From assembly GCA_948567375.1 (NCBI GenBank), contig OX419755.1:47386291-47450290 (forward strand): a DNA stretch of 64,000 nucleotides. Direction: 5' to 3'. The stretch comes from Lunularia cruciata. Its lineage: Eukaryota > Streptophyta > Marchantiopsida > Lunulariales > Lunulariaceae. Both the position numbers and the translations under genes were made by a program. This document shows, piece by piece, positions 1 through 10,740 of this stretch (positions are counted from its first letter, which is position 1; each line of letters opens with the position of its first letter). The notes under the pieces were generated by a model that saw only the letters and a program-made list of their open reading frames with translations, had not been told where the DNA came from and made no database searches.

Positions 1-420
1 AGGATTTTGTCACATGCTTCTTAGCCATTGCCCTTGCAATGAATATTCTCCATGTAGATGACTGTCCTTTATTAGGAGATTTGTAGGTGACATTTGGTAT
101 ACTCTCCTCTGGTATTGCTTGTCAACCAACTTACCTCCTCCGCATAATTCTCCCTTCCTTGATCTTCTTATCATGTTTGAGAGCCTTTGATAAGATTGTG
201 GGAGTCTTTGGTGATATTATTAGACCAAGGAAATTTGAGTGTGTAGCAAGGGATTTGGCATGTAGACAAACATCTCTACCAATCTCATGTGGACGAGTTG
301 GCTTGCTATCTATAGAGGATACGACACCTATAATATTTTTGGGTACATGAGCTCTCTTGACACTCCTACTTTCCTCTCATTTTGTGGTTGTTGTTAGGCC
401 AGATTTGGAGATTTTGTCAT
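1..420. other. No gene recognised; left-edge flank of element A
   Basis: AT-rich sequence with short open stretches only. None shows a recognisable domain, a start context or coding-like composition. It may be LTR or flanking sequence of the degraded Ty3/gypsy element to its right. Confidence 0.3.
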
Positions 421-509
421 TGCTACACAACATACATTGTTGTCAATATTATACACTATACACGCACAACTCACACATAGGTTACACATGAACTCTAAGA
501 TGCTACAAT
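421..509. repeat. Direct repeat copy 1 (candidate LTR remnant)
   Basis: A stretch of about 89 bp recurs at 981-1070 in the same orientation. Both copies share the core CATACACTATA, CACAACTCACA, CATGAACTCTAA and end in GCTACAA. The reverse strand of each copy begins TGTAGCA, so they could be the starts of related LTRs on the minus strand, about 560 bp apart. Complete LTR boundaries could not be fixed. Confidence 0.45.
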
Positions 510-980
510 AATCAGTTTGTTCTCAACTCAAATCATTCTCAATCAAATTAGTACTTGATTTATCACTCAACCATCTGCTAACAATTGGGCATTAATTACA
601 ATCAAGCCACACCCAATCTAGCTAAGAGAATTTTTTGACACTCATCGGCCTCTATCTATCACAGCCAAGAACTCAAAGGCTCAATGTCAAAGAAGTGTCT
701 CTCTAGAGCTGCAATTCAAAAGTACACTCCTTGATCTCACCCTAGGTCTCCAACCCTAATGGTCTTGTTGATGGCACATCCGATGGTATGAATGATGCAA
801 GTGGAGGGGCCCCCACCATGCAATCAATACCCCAAACAACCCTAAACCCAATCTGATCTTCAACAAGTAGTCTATGAGAAATTGCCAAAATACCTCTGAT
901 TACTCACACTACTCCTCCAAAGTCTGAGTAATCTAGGTGCAATGCTATAAATGGTGGAACAACTATCATGAATATATACA
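510..980. other. Unassigned AT-rich spacer between two direct repeats
   Basis: No coding region recognised. It lies between the two copies of the direct repeat and may be the body of an old LTR or a tandem LTR remnant of element A. Confidence 0.3.
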
Positions 981-1070
981 TTGATACATAACATACATCA
1001 CTATCAACATCATACACTATAGATGCACAACTCACAGATAAGTCATACATGAACTCTAAAGTGCTACAAT
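981..1070. repeat. Direct repeat copy 2 (candidate LTR edge of element A)
   Basis: Second copy of the direct repeat at 421-509, with many point differences and the same order of motifs. It sits just beyond the C-terminal coding remains of element A (minus strand), which is where a 3' LTR would begin. No clear polypurine tract precedes it on the minus strand. Confidence 0.4.
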
Positions 1071-1244
1071 TGCCTACTTAGTTGGCAATTAGGTCCCTCT
1101 AGTTCCAGATAACCATCTATTCCAAGTATATGGTGAGCCTTATGGTGGGAAAAAGATCTAGAGATTGAGTGCTATCAAGCCCCCTTGTTAGTCGCCTATC
1201 TACAATCTATACCATATAAAGGATGAACTAGCTATACATCAAGT

Positions 1245-1475
1245 ACATCTAGGACATAACCTCTATCCTTGAGGAACCATCATGAGGGGAGGAGTCAAAC
1301 ATACCATATACCATCCTCTCAAATAGATATCACACACCAACATAGTAGCAACTCCACTAGAAGAGTCATATAATACACACCACGAGCCTGCATATACAAG
1401 TGCCAAGCTTGAGTCCATAGTACCATCAACATTTGGTAGATGGCATGGTGCACATGATCCTTCCAAACAACACCA
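1245..1475 (-). pseudogene. PHD-finger-like C-terminal module of element A polyprotein
   Basis: On the minus strand, after the integrase tail and across a frameshift, a cysteine-rich segment reads CAPCHLPNVDG. A zinc-finger-like array follows: C-x2-Y-x11-C-x2-Y-x4-Y-x2-C-x14-C-x2-C. It includes the strings MLVCD, RGW, CLTPPL and CPRC. A PHD finger is C4-H-C3 with this spacing and with the Trp and Pro-Pro-Leu landmarks. Here two Cys positions and the His position are Tyr, each one transition away (TGT to TAT, CAT to TAT), and one TAG interrupts the segment before the last Cys pair. PHD fingers generally read histone H3 tails. In this position it would replace the chromodomain that chromoviruses carry after integrase. 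The finger as it stands cannot fold around zinc. Family assignment is inferred from spacing. Confidence 0.6.
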
Positions 1476-1479
1476 TCAC

Positions 1480-2060
1480 GTCCTTCCAATATGAGGATGC
1501 CAAAAGCCAAAACCTCATGCATTCTCAAGGTTGTACAGCTCACATTAACATCAAGTGTCATTGATGTTGTCTATTGTAAATATACATAATCACATGGATG
1601 AAATCAACAGATTGAGGATCTATAACCTCATCCTTGAATGGTAGCATAGTGTAAGGTATCCCTATGTTGAAAAATCATTGCCAAGTTCTCAAAGGCCATC
1701 GGCATCACTCTCCAAAAGAGCTCTACTTGTTGAGAACATGCATTCACCCATACATCTAGATCATCCAAGTCCATAACTATGATAACATCTTGACAAATGG
1801 CTGCATGTAAATCTGGATCTAATCCATAGAGTAGAAAGTAAGGAGAGAAGGATGCTAAGAAGGCTTGTTGGCTGAACCAATAGCCCATGGCCAACCAAGG
1901 TAACTGGAGATCCCAATCTCCCAAGTGGCTTCTCTGCAAACCATACTTGGAAGTGGTACCACTTGCACTCCACTATCTTCCCATATATGAAGAAGGTGTT
2001 TGTACTCCAATCTGAATTTCTTGGCTCATTGAAGAACATGGTCTCTCTCCTTGGTCCCAA
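1480..2060 (-). pseudogene. Element A integrase C-terminal part
   Basis: Minus-strand frames read DWDLQLPWLAMGYWFSQQA and then SPYFLLYG, the typical end of a Ty3/gypsy integrase core (assembly of strands and helices after the catalytic Glu). Further on, a strand-rich region around 1480-1560 resembles the GPY/F-like integrase tail (LILEGRDG). Several frameshifts and stops separate the blocks, and the HHCC zinc module and first catalytic Asp are not recognisable. In the living element the protein would have inserted the cDNA into the host genome. This copy is dead. Confidence 0.65.
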
Positions 2061-2407
2061 TTGTCTAGACCACCCACAACACTAATGTAGAGGTAGTCCA
2101 TCACTAAGACATCATCATGAATATCTTGCTAAATTGTACCACTATCTCCATTCTCTGGATCTATGACCTTGATAACTCTTCCTATATGCATTAAGAGAGA
2201 TACCACCAAAGCTTTAGAAAATATACAAAGAAATGTAGATGCATGCTAAATTGGCACCATCTCCTCATCTGTCTCACCATGCCAACATGCTCCAATCCGA
2301 TCTTGCTGGCTGGGACATGGGTTTCTACTCAACCCATTTGCATCATGGTTCACCACTCTAGGTCTATCAATAACCGTGAAATCATATTCTTGTAAAATCA
2401 GTGCCCA

Positions 2408-2932
2408 TTATGCAAGCTTCCTTGAAAGCTTATTGGACTCCATCAACCACTTTAGTTGCTGATGATCAATGATGAGAGTAAAGGGGTTACCAAATAGGTA
2501 ACATTGAAAATGTGCTATTGCCCATGTTGCTACCAAGCACTCTCTCTTATATGAACTATACTTTTCCTTTGCTGAATTGTTGGAGCAACTAGTATAGGCC
2601 ACCACAAACTCCTTCTCCTCATCATGTTGGATGAGCACTACTCCAAGCTCCAACACACTCCAATCAATGTGAACCTGAAATGGTTGTCATTTGATTGATC
2701 TCTTCAAAATAGAAACAGATATCAACCTCTCCTTGAGCTCTACAAAAGCTCTCTCATGCTCATCTTGCCAACACCACTCATGTGTGAGCTTGGTCAACTT
2801 TACCAAGGCCTTGGCAATGGCACTAAATCTTCTAACATAATAGCAATAGAAGTTTGCCAACCCAAGGAATGCTCACACTTTGCTAACATCCATAGGTTGA
2901 GGAATACACACAATAATGTCCACCTTGGTCTA
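2408..2932 (-). pseudogene. Element A RT tether and RNase H
   Basis: The minus strand at 2656-2408 reads an RNase H-like block: LGVVLIQHDE, FVVAYTSCSNN, EKYSSYKRECLVATWAI, LFGNPFTLIIDHQQLKWLM. This is the reverse-transcriptase-like RNase H of Ty3/gypsy, with the usual order of Glu- and Asp-bearing segments. The stretch back to 2932 holds the RT-RNase H connection. It is in a different frame from the neighbouring RT block. RNase H degrades the RNA strand during reverse transcription. Confidence is high for identity and low for any function. Confidence 0.75.
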
Positions 2933-3349
2933 CTAAACACCGAGTCCTCCAAGGTAGATAGCATGACCCAAATACTCAACCTGCTTGTGGAAGAATCTAC
3001 ACTTCTCAAAATGTAATTTGAGTCCATGAGCTCTCAAGCTCTTGAAAACCTCCAACAAATGTCTCTCATGCTTCTCCATAGTAGCGGTATAGACCAAGAT
3101 GTCATCAATATAACACCAAGCAAAATCCAATCCAGCTAGGATCCTATCCATGCCTTTTGAACTTGGAAGGAGTATTCTTTAACCCAAATGATAAGAACCT
3201 CCACTAATATAGTACATCCTTACCATGAGGATCAATAGCCCAAAATTTTGTCTTGGACGTATCTTCCTCCTTGATTGGCAATTGATGATATCCTGCTCAA
3301 AGATCCAAGGTACTAAAGATCTTTGCATGCTCATTTGCATCAAAGATCT
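2933..3349 (-). pseudogene. Element A reverse transcriptase, truncated
   Basis: The minus strand reads FAWCYIDDILVYTATMEKHERHL, with the YxDD active-site box as YIDD, followed by LRAHGLKLHFEKC and VEYLGHAIY, the usual palm and thumb landmarks of Ty3/gypsy RT. Upstream (3150-3349) another frame carries the finger and palm strand segment ending FWAIDPHGK. The open frames are shifted relative to each other. The first RT motifs are absent because the LTR of element B starts at 3350, so B either inserted here or was joined here by rearrangement. Confidence 0.8.
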
Positions 3350-3716
3350 TGTAAAATACCTAAGACCAAGGAGAGAAATAGGAGAATGGAAGATCACATT
3401 GGGACACTTGAGTGTGGGAAAACTCCAAATCCTAGCATGAGCTTTGGTTCTGGTATTTATAGGGAGCATACAAGGGCTCTTGAAAGCTTCTCAAGAAGCT
3501 TCCTTTTAGAAGCCGCCTACTTGGCTTGCAAGCTAAGCTAGTTGGAAGCTTCTAAAAGCTTCCTTCTAGAAGTTGCTTACTTGGGGTGCAAGCTAAGCTA
3601 GTTGAGAATCTTCCCAAGAAGATTTCTAGATACTTCAAGAATATTCTAGGCTAATTTGGCATATTCACTACTTTGTTAGCCCTAACTAACTTTGTTGCTA
3701 AGCTCCATATTCTATA
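3350..3716 (-). repeat. Element B 3' LTR
   Basis: About 367 bp matching the LTRs of element E (30243-30631 and 35300-35698). Shared landmarks on the plus strand are TGTAAAA at the left edge, GGTATTTATAGGG (a TATA box when read on the minus strand), repeated AAGCTT-bearing modules, and CTTTGTTAGCCCTAACTAACTT near the right edge. The right edge is decayed (TCTATA where the family has GTTACA). A purine tract on the minus strand (GGTGGGGGAATA) abuts it at 3717-3728. Confidence 0.8.
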
Positions 3717-4915
3717 TATTCCCCCACCGCTAATTGGTGATGTCCTCATTGCCATTGAAGCTTCAAACTCCTAGATGGTTGTTTGTGCATTCTGGAGATG
3801 AGAAAGAGGTTCCCATGGCATCATAAAAAAACCTTATACTCTGTATGTTGTTGACCACCTCGTTGAATATGGCAACATGTAAGGATATGATCAACTTCAT
3901 ATTCCTCATGATCATTGATAGGGATGGGGGGAGGAGGAGGTTAGACACAAGAAGAAAAAGAAGATGGATTAGGGACAAAGGCTCTGTTAACTTGGAAATA
4001 TGAAAGACATGGTAGATGCACATATGACAAGGCAAGGCAAGTTAATAAGTAACAAGAGAAATGATTTGTGTGACCTCAAATTGTCTTATCCAATTAGGAG
4101 CAAGTTTACAGACTTGGGTATCAAGTGGGAAGGGTAGGTTACTAGACAAGAGCATGAATTTATCACCAACTTGAAAGGTGAGATCACAATGATGGTGGTC
4201 TGCATATCGTTTTTGACAATTTTGGGCAACAAGGAGGTGAGATTTGGCTTGTTGGAGAGATTGGAATATGATGGTCAAGAAGGTTGAAGTATGAGGGACA
4301 TGAGATGGAGGAAGAGAAAGAAGGGAATCTAAAACAAGTGGATCTTGGCCAAAATTGAGGAAGAAAGGAGGGAATCCAATGCATGCTTGTTTGAAATTAT
4401 TGTATGCAAACTCCGCAATTGCAAGACATTCATCCCAATTGGTATGGTGAATATTGACAAAGGAAAGAAGCATATCCTTTAAGGTTCAATTTGTATGTTC
4501 AATTTGTTCATCAATTTAAGGATAATAGGCCGTGAACAAAGCAAACTTGGTGCCAAGTATTTGGAAAAGTGCTTGCCAAAAATTTCTAATGAAGCACGGA
4601 TCATGGTTGGAGATGAGTACACGCGACATCCTATGATACTTGAATATATTGTTGAAGTAGATATGTGCTAAGGTTGGAGCATCCACAATATCAACGATTT
4701 GTGCCAAATGGATTTGCTTACTAAGCTTATCCACAAACACCACAATGGCTATGTGACCTTGCTTTGTCATAGGCAAGGATGTAGTGAGATCTAAGCTCAC
4801 ATGTTCTGAACGAGTAGATGGAATGTGGAGTGGGTAAAGGTGTCCACTTTGTTTGATTATTGGCCTTTTTGCGTTTAATTTGATTGTATCCAATGACAAA
4901 TTCAATAAAATAGCA
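3717..4915 (-). pseudogene. Element B integrase and chromodomain remnant
   Basis: Minus-strand frames 4905-4516 and 4473-4042 carry the integrase. First come HVSLDLTTSLP and IAIVVFVDKLSKQIHLA around the first catalytic Asp. Then VLISNHDPCF, where the second Asp position is Asn, and finally WDECLAIAEFAYNN and PFFLNFGQDPL. Below 4035 a frame-shifted remnant corresponds to the chromodomain of element E. The element stops abruptly near 4915, so RT, protease, gag and the 5' LTR are missing. The family is the same as E. B is a 3' half only, in opposite orientation to C, which starts at about 4925. Confidence 0.75.
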
Positions 4916-4924
4916 AGGTAATAA

Positions 4925-7513
4925 TTATTGATTAGGTTGTCAAGCCCTTTGAGTAAGACACTTAAGAATAATCAATCCAAAGATGAGAAGTTTATCAATA
5001 AAGTAGCCATAGAGCAAGCCTTGGAGGAAGATATTTATATTTTTGTGGTATGGATCAAGCCAATTGTGCATGGAGAATCTAATGAGGACTTGAAGCCTCA
5101 TCAAAAAATGATTGATCAAATAGTTCAAGAGTTTGTAGACATATTTTTGGATGATTTGCCAAAGTGGTTACCTTCCAATTGTGGTATGCTCTTCAAGATT
5201 GAGTTATTGTCAAGAAGTATTCCAATGTGTAAACCAATCTATCGGCTCTCATCAAAGAAGTTGAAAGAGCTTTGAATAACATTGATGGAGTTGTTGGAGA
5301 AGGATTTCATATGACATAGTACATCTCATTGGAGAACACTAGTACTATTTGTTCCAAAGAAGGATATAAGACTTTGTTTCTATAGTGATTACCATGACCT
5401 CAATAAACAAAGAGTGAAGTATACATATCATTTGCCTCAAAATTGATGACTTGCTATATCAATTGAATGGAGCATGATACTTCTCTAATTGGATCTTTGA
5501 AGCGGCTATTGGTTGATTCTCATTGATAGAGAAGATATATGATAGACTACCTTTTGCATAAGGTATGAGTATTTTGAATAGAGAGTTCTACTTTTTGGGT
5601 TCACTAATGCTTTGATAGTCTTTATGGATCAGATGCATTGGGTGTGGGATGGGCTATCAGATTGATATGTGGTGGTGTTCTTGGATGATATTTTAATCTA
5701 TAGTAAGACAAAGAAAAAAAAACTATCACATGTGTGAGAAGTCCTAAGATGACTACATGAATGGAAGTTTTATTGCAAGGTCAAAGTATGCCTTTTGGTA
5801 GAAGGAAGTTATCTTCTTGAGTCATAAGGTCTCATCAAAGATGATCAAGATAGAAGAGGAGAAAATCCATCAAGGCCATTACTTATCGGCCTACTCCAAA
5901 GGATACCATAAAAAGTGTGAGCAATTACTTGATTGGCAATTTTTTTACCAACGGTTCATCCACTAATATGCTCATGTAATTGCACCATTGATTGATCTCT
6001 TGGGGAAGACCTCAAGCTTTTAGTGGACCACCAAGCACAAAGAAACATTCAAGAAACTAAAGCATATAGTATCTTCAAGATCTATTCTTGAACCATATGA
6101 TCCTCCACTACCTTGTGTGGTTGATTTTGATACTTCTAACTTTGCTATTGGAGTTGTGTTGTAGTAGGAATTTCCAAATGCTTTTGCATCCCATTGCTTT
6201 TGTGTGCCTTCAAGAGCTCATGGCTTACTAATCGCTGGTCACATGGGTGTAGATAAGACCTTAGGTACCCTACAACGCCAATGGTGCTGGCCCAACATGG
6301 CACAAGGGGAACAAAAGTTTGTTTGATCTTGTGAGCTGCCACTGCAATAAGACCAATAACCAAAAGCCAAGTAGACTCTTCAACCACTTCTCATCTCATT
6401 TTCTCAATGGGAACATGTGAGCTTAGATCTCATCACATCCTTGCCAAAGACAAAGTAAGGTCATACAAAAATTGTGGTGTTTGTTGATAAGTTTTGTAAG
6501 AAAATCCAATTAGCACCAACCTTTTATTAGTAGATGCTCCAACATTAGCCCAAATCTACTTTGATAATGTCTTCAAGCATCATGGGATGCCTTGTGTATT
6601 TATCTCTGACTGTTCCTTGATTCACCGATAAATTTTGGTAAGCACTCTTCAAGCTACTCGACACCAAGCTTGCTTTGTCCACGGTCTATCATCTTTAAAC
6701 TAATGGGAAAACCAAACATGAAAATTGCACCTTGGAGTATATTCTTTGTGCATTTCTCAACATTCACCATACCAAATAGGATGAATGCCTTGTGGCTGTT
6801 GAGCTTGCTTACAATAACTCCAAGCATGCAAGCATTGGATTCTCTCCCTTCTTCTTAATTTTGGCCAATATCCACTTGTCCCAGATTTCCTTCTTGCTCC
6901 TTGTCCATCTCATGTTCCTCATACTTCCACCTTCTTGACCACAATATCCCACTCCCTACAACAAGCCAAATCTCATCTCCTTGTTGCTCAAAATTGTCAA
7001 AAGCAATATTGAGATCAACATGATCATGATCTCATCTTTCAACTTGGTGATAGGGTCATGCTTTATTCTAATAACCTACCCCTCTCACTTGGTACTAAAG
7101 TTTATAAACTTGCTCCTAATTAGATAGATCCATTTGATATCACCCAAATCATTTCTCCTATTGCTTATCAACTTACCTTGCCTTGCCTTGCCATATGCAA
7201 ATCCACCTGGTTTGTTATATTTCCAAGTTGAAACCTTTGTTTCTAATCTGTCTTCCTTTTCTACTCATGTTTAACCTCACTCCTCCTCCCATCCCTATCA
7301 ATGATCATGACGAGTATAAATTTGATCATATCTTTGAAGGTTGTCACATTCAATGTGATAGCTAACACCATATTGAGTACAAAGTCCTTTGGAAAGGGTA
7401 TTCTCTTCATGATGCCACCTAGGAGTCTCTTTCTCATCAATGCAAAAATGGCCATCCAAGAGTTTGAAGCTTATATGGTGAGGAAGATATCACCAACTAG
7501 TGGTGGGAGAATA
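4925..7513 (+). pseudogene. Element C: pol remnant (RT, RNase H, integrase, chromodomain)
   Basis: The plus strand begins in the protease-RT linker (open 4928-5275: NNQSKDEKF, EFVDIFLDDLPKWLPS, IPMCKPIYRLSSKKLKEL). It continues through a stop-ridden RT (YDRLPF-like and active-site region near 5640-5710) and RNase H (about 6090-6170). Integrase follows at about 6220-6900, where DAPTLAQIYFDNVFKHHGMP is readable, then a chromodomain remnant around 7290-7470 (EYKFDHIF, EYKVLWKGY). It ends in a polypurine tract (GGTGGGAGAATA, 7502-7513) and an LTR. Gag, protease and the 5' LTR are absent. It is the same family as B and E, and far too broken to act. Confidence 0.75.
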
Positions 7514-7992
7514 TATAACAATATGGAGTTTACAAACAAGTTAGTCAGGAATTAAAAAGTAGCAAATAGGCCAAATTAGCCAAGAATTATAAGAATATTC
7601 TAGAAGTATATAAGAAGCTTCTTGGTATCTTCCAAGTATCAAGTAATATGTATCTAGGAAGAAGCTTCTCAAGAAGCTTAGCTTGCATGCAAAGTAGGTG
7701 CTTCTAGAAGGAAACTTCTTGGGAAGTTTCTTAACTAGCTTAGCTTGTATACCAAGTAGGTGACTTCTAGAAGGAAGTTTCTCAAGAAGCTTGTTGGTTA
7801 ACTACACTTGCACTCTAAGAAAGTGGCTTTTGGGAAGCTTCCTAAGAAAATTCTCAAGAGCCTTGTAAAGTCTCTATAAATACCAAAGCCCAATGTCATG
7901 CTAGGTATTCATAGTTTTCCTCATATAAGAGTCCCAATGTGATCTTTCATTCCAATCTTCAGTTCTCATATTTATCTACTTGGTCTTTAACA
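7514..7992 (+). repeat. Element C 3' LTR
   Basis: Starts TATAACAATATGGAGTT (TG of the family mutated to TA) directly after the polypurine tract and ends near TTGGTCTTTAACA. It contains the family TATA box (TCTATAAATACC near 7873-7884) and more copies of the AAGCTT/CTTCTAGAAG module than the LTR of B, making it longer at about 479 bp. It is an inverted copy of the LTR at 3350-3716. Confidence 0.8.
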
Positions 7993-10740
7993 TGTGGAGT
8001 TTTTATACCATCATAACTCATTTTGAAAAATACTTATATTCTTTGTGGGAAATTTTTTTGGAAGTCTTGACTTTTGAATTAATGACCATGAAGAACAAGT
8101 AGTGAATAATGTGTGCAAATCATCTTTCAAGGATCTTTTGGATCAAATGAGTATAGCTCAGTTCTTCACTTAGTTTGATATTTGCAATGAGTATTGGAAA
8201 ATATCTATCTTATGAAGAGAATAACTCTATGATCTTAAGTTACCATAGGTTTTTATTACTCTAATCGTACTATTAGAAAAATGCTATACTAAGAGTTTGG
8301 TTTTGACTTTGTTGTCTTTGCTTCAAGAAGTTACTTACTATTAGAAAAATGCTATAACAAGACCTTTAATGTATTTTATACTCTAATAAATTCTCAAAAA
8401 TGTTAGATCCTATTAAGAGAATTTATTTTCTTATTATTGTGAAAACTATCTATGATTTGTGTCATAAGATTTGACAATATATTTTTGCAAGCCTTAAATT
8501 AACCACAAAATACAAGCTATTATTATAAGTAATTTACCTAGAAAATACAAAATAATCTACAACATTGTAAGGACAAAAACTCTAACTATATTATCCCAAT
8601 TTGAAAAAAATTAAAAGATTCACCTTTTTTTATATAACTTCTCTTATTGGTTAAATTATAAGAACTTTCAAATTCTACTATAATATCCAACATCATATGG
8701 TCAAATAAGAAGAGAAAAACAAGTTAATTGCATGTATATTTCTTGTTCCAACTTGTCTTAACAAGACTTGTAGTTAAAGATAGTGAATAAGCTATATTTC
8801 CATCAAGAATATGTTATCATACAACTGAATTAAATATATTCTCTTTATGATCCTATTCTTTATTTGCATTGATCTTGAAAACTCAATTTATTTTAAGAAC
8901 AAATGAGATAACTTATCTTCTCCAAATTGTGATGGTAATCAAATGCTCAAGAGATTTATCCATTTGTTTGTTCTTATGAAAGTTACTATAATAACAAGGC
9001 TCTAAAGTAAATTAGTTCTATCTTCTTCAATTGTTGCTAATCTGTACCTCACCTTAGGAGAGCATGAGATATTGGATTTCATCATATCTCTCCCCATCAC
9101 AACTCAAGGTTTTATCACAATTATTGTGTTTGTGAATAAATTAAGTAAGGAAATCTTTTAGTTCCTTTAGGTAACATAAAAGATTGAGGATTTCAACTCA
9201 ATGTACTCTATGCCATGCCAAATTCAATTTCAATTAAATGCCCTTTTAGTTCCCCTAGGTAACATAATAGATTGAGGATGCTCAACTCAGTATCAACCTC
9301 ATCATTAGAATGTAGAAACTTATACTCAAATATCAACACTCATTGCATTGATCCATCATTATAATCAACATTATACCATAAGTTTCTACAAGCTATGATC
9401 AAGATTTTAATCACCAAATTATCCATATCTATTACTCAATAAATTTATATAGATGCATTGATTTAATATGCCAATTTTAGTAAAGAAAGAACACTTCATC
9501 AAGTGAATCATAGCAATTGAAATATTCTCTCTCTTACATCCTATAGAGTTTATAGTAACTATAAGTAACTATAAGCAAGCAAGTAGCAAATCTTCTCTCC
9601 TTTTCCTTTATCATGGTCATGTTTATATAAATCTTGATAACTTGTTTACTTCCTAATCTTCTATTGTTATTGATATTTCCATCTTTCTTTCTTCCTTATA
9701 AAAATCCAAAGTTCATTTTCTTCTCATACATAATATACTATTACACATTCTTACTATTTATCTCTTGTAATTTGTTACAATGTTGTTTTCCTTAGTAATA
9801 ACCTTCCCTTACTCCCCGGTATGCAAGTTTGTAAACTACCTCTTAGTCAAATTGTCATTTCTTCATTCTTAGAGTTATATCTCTTGTTGTGTATAGATCT
9901 GACCTTCCGCTTCATGTCACATTCATCTTTATCTGTTATATGTCCAAATTAAGACCTTTTAATTATATATCTCCTTTTCTTGATAAAATTAACTTCCTTT
10001 AGCAACAATTACCAAACATATGGTTGCTTATAACTTGTCACAATTGGGATAAAAAGTTGTTTGAAAAATCTAACAACTTCATAATGCAAGTACTTTCACC
10101 ATTTTTCAAGAATACGTAGGGATTAAAAAAGGAAATATGAAAAAATACTAAATAATATAGGCTTCTAGTGTATGAAAATCAGCCAGGCTTTGTATATTTT
10201 CATTCTCAAGAGATGTTTATGCTTTTATTCAATGTTCTAGTCTAGTTACTCAGCAAAATAAAATTATTCCATATTTTAAAGCAATAATCTATAGAAAAAT
10301 TAATGGTTATTTTACAAGACTAATTTTATTTATTACCTTCTATGAAAGATTTTAAGACCTTTCCAAATATCTTCCTAAAATATTATAATAAATTACCTAT
10401 TAAATTTATGCTGAATAAAAATAAAATAAAAATTATCATAAAACTTAAAATTAATATTATTAAATTCAAAAAATAAATTTTTTTATTGTGGTGACTTAAT
10501 TTCAACTACACATCAGTATAATTGGTAAGAACTAGTCATTTTCTCAAGGATATGGGTTATAAAGGGCTAGAATTGAAGAGAAGTATCACTAACTTGCAAA
10601 AGTTTTAGTATTTCATATGTAACCTCTTGGGAAAAAAACCACACCTAGAAGAAACCTAGAGGGTATTTTCACCCATTATGGCGCACTACAAAAAGGGAAA
10701 ACTAAAGATCACTTTCATCACAAGTCAATTCCAATTCAAT
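7993..10740. other. AT-rich intergenic DNA, no gene seen
   Basis: Long A/T-rich sequence without an open frame of note or a recognisable domain. It contains short direct repeats: CTATTAGAAAAATGCTATA near 8271 and again near 8338, and a longer pair at 9156-9210 and 9243-9293. It could be old transposon DNA beyond recognition. Confidence 0.5.
9156..9293. repeat. Imperfect direct repeat, about 50 bp, two copies
   Basis: Copies at 9156-9210 and 9243-9293 share CTTTTAGTTCC, TAGGTAACATAA, AGATTGAGGAT and CAACTCA in the same order, with a few substitutions and a small indel. Spacing between starts is about 87 bp. Function unknown. Confidence 0.6.

Larger units (their letters stand above)
1071..3349 (-). 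mobile_element. Element A: degenerate Ty3/gypsy retroelement, 5' truncated
   Basis: Reading the minus strand from 3349 down gives reverse transcriptase, tether, RNase H, integrase and then a decayed PHD finger, which is Ty3/gypsy domain order. No frame is intact: stops and frameshifts separate the domains. The RT is cut at 3349, where the LTR of element B begins, so gag, protease and the first part of RT are missing. They are not found beyond B and C either. The family differs from the chromodomain elements elsewhere in the window. Confidence 0.8.

Noticed and set aside
87..350. 87-codon open frame at the left edge
   Set aside because: No domain, no coding-like composition, and it lies in transposon-flank DNA.
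2756..3027. Plus-strand open frame within element A
   Set aside because: Antisense shadow of the reverse transcriptase and RNase H region, which has clear motifs on the minus strand.
8271..8358. CTATTAGAAAAATGCTATA repeat pair as a regulatory array
   Set aside because: Only two short copies in very AT-rich DNA, with no gene nearby.
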